Below are positions 60,268 to 64,000 of a stretch of DNA of 64,000 nt, piece after piece. The stretch is from Prostheceraeus crozeri (Eukaryota; Platyhelminthes; Polycladida; Euryleptidae). Positions within the stretch are counted from its first letter, which is position 1. Each line of letters begins with the position of its first letter. The notes beneath the pieces are model-generated. The model searched no databases. It was not told the origin of the DNA and saw nothing but the letters and a program-made list of their open reading frames with translations. The stretch is from assembly GCA_907163375.1 (NCBI GenBank), contig CAJQUW010008763.1, forward strand, positions 1 to 64,000, written 5' to 3'. Made by a program: the position numbers and the translations under genes.

Positions 60268-60348
60268 TATTAACGGAGACCGTCAGTTTACACATTATGG
60301 TGATCGAAGTGCTGAAGGAATTGTCAAGTTCGCACGACGAGCTCATCG
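60268..60348 (+). CDS. TMX3: TMX3-like gene, exon D
   Basis: An 81-bp exon between TTTTACTTTCAG and GTAAGACA. Its first base completes the tyrosine codon begun in exon C. It then encodes INGDRQFTHYGDRS and AEGIVKFARRAH and leaves two bases of an arginine codon. The GDxxFxYxGDRxxxxIVxFAxR pattern closes the first thioredoxin domain of TMX3, just before the second lumenal domain. The intron before it is 6,270 bp and full of element relics. I tested downstream acceptors up to the window end for a continuing TMX3 frame and found none, so the remaining exons (further lumenal domains, membrane anchor, ER-retention tail) should lie beyond 64,000. Confidence 0.85.
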
Positions 60349-60515
60349 GTAAGACATTTGCTCATTTTTCTTTGGATTTTAGATAAAGAATTCAATTACA
60401 GACGACAGATGAGAGAAAATAGTACTTCCATTAACGGATGTGTGCTTTTTGTTGCATGATACTTTGGAGCTTTATTTTTATACCATAAAATTACCGAAAT
60501 AGTATATGTATTGTT

Positions 60516-60605
60516 AAGTCTTCAGGCGCACAAAAATTAATCACATTCAAAATTTATCTCACCGGTTCGGATTTTTCAATTGAGATAGAAATTTTCTATT
60601 TTGTG
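60516..60605. repeat. Half-copy of the foldback element
   Basis: AGTCTTCAGGCGCACAAAAA, then TTAAT, CATTCAAAATTTAT, CTCACCGG and TCAATTGAGATAG, follow the left arm of 59,408-59,711 in order, with substitutions. No matching right arm follows. It is an old, single-armed relative. Confidence 0.55.
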
Positions 60606-60884
60606 CTTTATGAAGATGATTGCTACCTCAAATAATTGGGCCACGCCGTCAAAGTATGTTCCTATTATTATGATTATTTCTATTTAATATGATTTCCTTT
60701 AGTGTACCGCAAAAGCAAATATGAAATGAGGCCGAATTCATGCTGGACTTCTATTTATATTCACGAGACATGTTTCGCCAGTTGTCGGTCAGGAAAGAGG
60801 CAGGAATTTATACTTAAGTGCGTGAAACGGAATATGATGATGTCGATGACGTTGAGGCATCAAAATCACGTTTTTCAAAAGAAA

Positions 60885-61056
60885 GTGAAATTAGTTATTT
60901 ACACAACAAGTGCAAAGTATCCAGCTTTATTGCATTTTTTGAGATCAACATGTCTATGCACGAGTCCGAAGGCCGAGGGCATATTTTGTTGATCGAGAAA
61001 AATGCAATTAAGCTGGATATCTTTGCACGAGTTCTGTAAGTAACTTTATATTTCAC
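60885..61056. mobile_element. Foldback element, 172 bp
   Basis: Arms of about 75 bp (60,885-60,960 and 60,980-61,056) are inverted copies. Both begin GTGAAAT when read inwards and share GTGCAAAG, ATCCAGCTT, ATTGCATTTTT and GATCAACA. Because of the symmetry both strands carry similar open frames (for example NAIKLD on each). That explains two overlapping frames of 73-96 codons here; they are not genes. The family differs from the foldback at 59.4 kb. Confidence 0.8.
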
Positions 61057-62699
61057 AGAACTACCAGAATCTATTATCATGATCCTTAACATGATGTGAA
61101 AATCAAACCAAAGCAATTTTGAAATCAGATAGCCTGCTTCTCTGTCCATTGTACATGCATATTTATCTCATCAACAACTAGTCATCAACAAACAGTCAAG
61201 TCAATCGGTTGGTTCAGGCTACAGGTCGCAGCGTCAATCAATGGTAACTGATTTTTTGATCATCGATGGATACTAGGTAGCTTTCCTGTATGTTCTATAC
61301 TGGACATTCAAATGTCAACAGTTTGGTCGCAATCTCGCCTTGAAAATCGGCCAAATCTACGTTTGGGAGCGTCTGTAGGCGACAGTGTTTACGTCATCAT
61401 CATGGGACACATGACAATTGAAAATGCAGCAAATTTAACATGTTTTCATCGTACAGTTTTCTCAAATTCAACTCCAACTCTGAGAAAGCATCTATTGAAA
61501 AAAAACAATGACTTTTCGTTTCGACGAGCCTGCAGACAAGAGTTTTGAGAAATTTCTAATTCTTAAACTTGGAATACAAAGCTTTAGTGAATGTCTCGAC
61601 CTCATGAGAAGATCTAACGCTTCATCTCAATACCAATTCGAGCAGAGGCGAAGAAAGATTTTTGAGGGTCAAAATCGCGCCAAATTGTGCACAGTTATTC
61701 ACGCTTAGGAAGGAATATGGGGGTCTAACATTTTCTGATAGTCAATTTAAGTGCAAAATGAAAAAAAACTGTCGATCCGTTCATATCAATTTCAACATGG
61801 GATTTTCACTGCAGCTCTTCAAAGCTAAAACATGGATTTTGGCCCTTTTTCAACTGTCGCCAACAGACTTTGCAGTCTACGACACTCAAACTAGGATATA
61901 TTAGAATTGAGGGCATCATACAAAAGTGTATTGTTGAATTTCAGTGATTCGCCCATTGACATGGGTTTGAGAATTTTTCAAAAAAGACATAAAATTATGC
62001 TGTATTTCTTCTATGGCTAATAACCGGTGTAAAATGGAAACATTGAAAACACTAACGTACATGACATTGTGAGTTTTATTTTTCCAAAGGGCATGGAGCA
62101 AGTTTGGAAAAAATATTCTCAATAGAACCGCCTAAAATGAAGCATTTATGTCACTATAAAGAGACAATATTTGCGCCCATTTAATTAGTCATATCGAAAA
62201 ATGGAACATGGGAAGATGAGCAGAATACGCAGATGTACTGTAATATACATGAAAATAATTTTTTGGGATGATCTAAACAAAAACATCATTCATTTAATGC
62301 AACCTGATATAAATTCATCTTCATTTCTCTCTCATTTCTCGATTCCTTCCTCTTCCACTTGTGTGAATTGAGTATGCACGAGTATGCAATATCCATTCAT
62401 ACAAGATATCAAAATTTTACAAGATTTAGGTGTTACAGAAGTCGAGAAAACTTTCTATGTGCTAATGTATTTCAATGAAGGAGTGCAATAAAGACTGTTT
62501 ATTGCACTCTTTGAAATTTATGCACACTTTGGAAAGCATAAACTATATTATGGAAGCAATAATCATAAAGATTATAGCACTGTGAAATATAAATGCTATT
62601 TGCAAAGACAATTTACATAAAAAGTATTTACTCAATAAAACGTGAAAAATAGAAAAGTTTCTACGTCTATGTCACAAATGTAAACTGCCATCTTCACAT
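61057..62699. other. Unassigned DNA downstream of exon D
   Basis: Presumably intron of the TMX3-like gene. Frames of 66-80 codons (61,312-62,122) carry no motif and no further exon of the gene could be recognised. Confidence 0.4.
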
Positions 62700-63845
62700 T
62701 GTGTACTCATTCACTCATTCACTCACTTACTCATCCCTTTTTACGTCCTGATGGTCTAGAAGATGCTAGACAGTTTCCGCTTGATGAATCTCCTCCACAT
62801 CCGACGATCGCATGCATCATCATCTTGAGCACCAACACTTCTCAGATCCTCGTCTATCACATTGCACCATGTCTTTCTTTGAGCCCCTTACAGCACGTTT
62901 GTCAGCAAATTCGATCTCCGTGACTTTCTTCACATATTCTGACTCGCTCTTTCTCTGTACGTGATCAAACCAACGCAGCCTCTGTCTTCTGATGGAATCC
63001 AAGATGTTCTCAAGCCCCTTTTTCTGTCGCAGTTCTTCTTTGGACCCTCGCTCTGATCTTCTCACTCCACACATCCAACGCATCATGCGCATCTCTGTAG
63101 ATTGCAGCATCTTTTCATGAAGACATAGCAGGGGCGAGGACCGCAGAAAATTGCTTGACAAACACATGCCGCATACAACTGGACTTTTAAACGGCTTGTC
63201 GCTCCCGATGAACTTTTTCCATACAACACCATATTCTGGCAACTACGGCAGACTCAACGCCACCGCAACTGTCAATGACATCATCAAGGTAACAGAAGCT
63301 GTTAACGCACTCAAGTCGGGTTTCATGCATATCAGCGCATATAGGCATGTCTTGATCACCATCCTTCGAACCTAACAAGCAATTCTCACACTTGTAGTTG
63401 ATTGCTGCCGTGGGTCTCCCTTTCACTTTTGCGTATTGCGCATGCAACCATCCATTGCAGATGTTACATTGAGTGGAATTAACCCCCACACCTTTGCAGC
63501 ATTTCTCACATGGCCATTTTGCTGTCTGGTACTTCGTCTTTCTGTCTTGTCCTTGCAGCCGTTTGCCATGATCTTTGTCTTTAAAGCATTCACTTTCAAA
63601 CCATTGCAAGTGAAGCTTCTTTCCCAAGTCAGCGGTTTTGCTGGAAGATCTTCCTCGGATTCTGCCATAAGGAGAAGGCCATCTGCATATCGAAGTTCAT
63701 ATGGCAGTCCCTTCCTCTCGGCTTCACTTGCGCCATTCATAAATATAGCAAATACCAATGGGGGCAAAACCGAATCCTGATGCACTCTTACTTCCGCATT
63801 AAAGTGGTCAGAGGCTCCTAACTTGATGCGAACGGCCTTCTATTG
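62700..63845 (-). mobile_element. LINE fragment, RT to 3' end, with PHD-like motif
   Basis: A 5'-truncated non-LTR retrotransposon read leftwards in three frames. From the right: RT motif B and following sequence (VRVHQDSVLPPLVFAIFMNG), the catalytic box region (LRYADGLLLMAESEEDL), GLKVNALKTKIM, a cysteine/histidine cluster (KWPCEKCCKGVG, TQCNICNGWLHAQYAK, YKCENC), then ETRLECVNSFCYLDDVIDSC, RMMRWMCGVRRS and QRLRWFDHVQRKSE. The 3' end (MWRRFIKRKL, after the last open frame) is followed by a TGAG/TGAA microsatellite tail (62,700-62,735). YADD has become YADG, which removes a metal-binding aspartate. Frameshifts separate the three parts. Confidence 0.85.
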
Positions 63846-64000
63846 CTACCAGTATTTTACGGGTCCCACAAGTTGCCTGAATCTGAACTGGAACCACTGA
63901 AAACCCCGATGCCCTGAATTACTCCTCCTGTATGCGACCAATAGCGGACCACTGGAAAAGTCAATTTTCATCGAAATTCTTTACTCTAATATGCGAATAG
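63846..64000. other. Right end of window
   Basis: Codons upstream of the LINE reverse-transcriptase fragment are closed by stops; more of the element may be present in decayed form. Nothing else is seen. Confidence 0.4.

Noticed and set aside
60699-60740. Next TMX3-like exon after the TTTCCTTTAG acceptor
   Set aside because: In the phase required by exon D the frame reaches a stop after six codons and does not resemble TMX3.
60702-61149. Overlapping ORFs on both strands near 60.7-61.1 kb
   Set aside because: Most of the coding look comes from the inverted arms of a foldback element, which give similar peptides on both strands.

Overview
The window is non-bacterial nuclear DNA from an animal, most likely an invertebrate; the species cannot be fixed from sequence alone. 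It is AT-rich and gene-poor. The evidence for an animal is a spliced host gene with small and large introns and GT-AG junctions, plus retrotransposon classes found together in animals: CR1/Jockey-type LINEs, a GalEa-like Copia element, a Ty3/gypsy-type relic, Penelope-like elements with GIY-YIG domains, and tRNA-derived SINEs. There is also a very large satellite array.

Layout. 1-5,016: mostly unassigned AT-rich DNA with a LINE tail (884-1,132 -), a decayed multi-membrane-span reading frame (about 2,896-3,480 -) and a 17-bp-stem hairpin (4,699-4,767) close to the satellite. 5,017-32,594: a tandem satellite of 157 complete 175-bp units plus a 0.6 unit, nearly all one sequence, with variation squeezed into a 32-bp window of each unit. 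32,595-35,290: a diverged array edge, then unassigned DNA with one SINE. 35,291-37,890 (-): a 5'-truncated CR1-type LINE whose long frame is broken by a single nonsense codon. It abuts the reverse transcriptase of a gypsy-type relic (37,890-39,285 -) just after the YVDD box. 40,492-43,963 (-): a complete LTR-to-LTR Copia element that has lost its reverse transcriptase by internal deletion. 44,030-47,970 (+): two Penelope GIY-YIG pieces and the tail of a LINE carrying a CCHC motif. 48,886-49,250: a GC-rich island, perhaps a miniature DNA transposon.

Host gene. 50,560-60,348 (+) holds four consecutive exons of an orthologue of TMX3, a thioredoxin-related transmembrane protein disulfide isomerase of the ER. 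Phases match at every junction and the active site is CGHC. The signal-peptide exon and the 3' exons were not found. Its 3.1-kb and 6.3-kb introns carry a Penelope reverse-transcriptase relic on the opposite strand, two Penelope GIY-YIG pieces, a SINE and foldback elements. Foldback DNA and another LINE fragment (62,700-63,845 -, with a PHD-like cysteine/histidine cluster) follow.

No operon, phage or CRISPR logic is present. The most distinctive structure is the satellite: an invariant core containing two overlapping dyads between direct repeats, a mutable window at the unit edge, linked variant haplotypes in the interior, and a shared ancestral base at both ends of the array.
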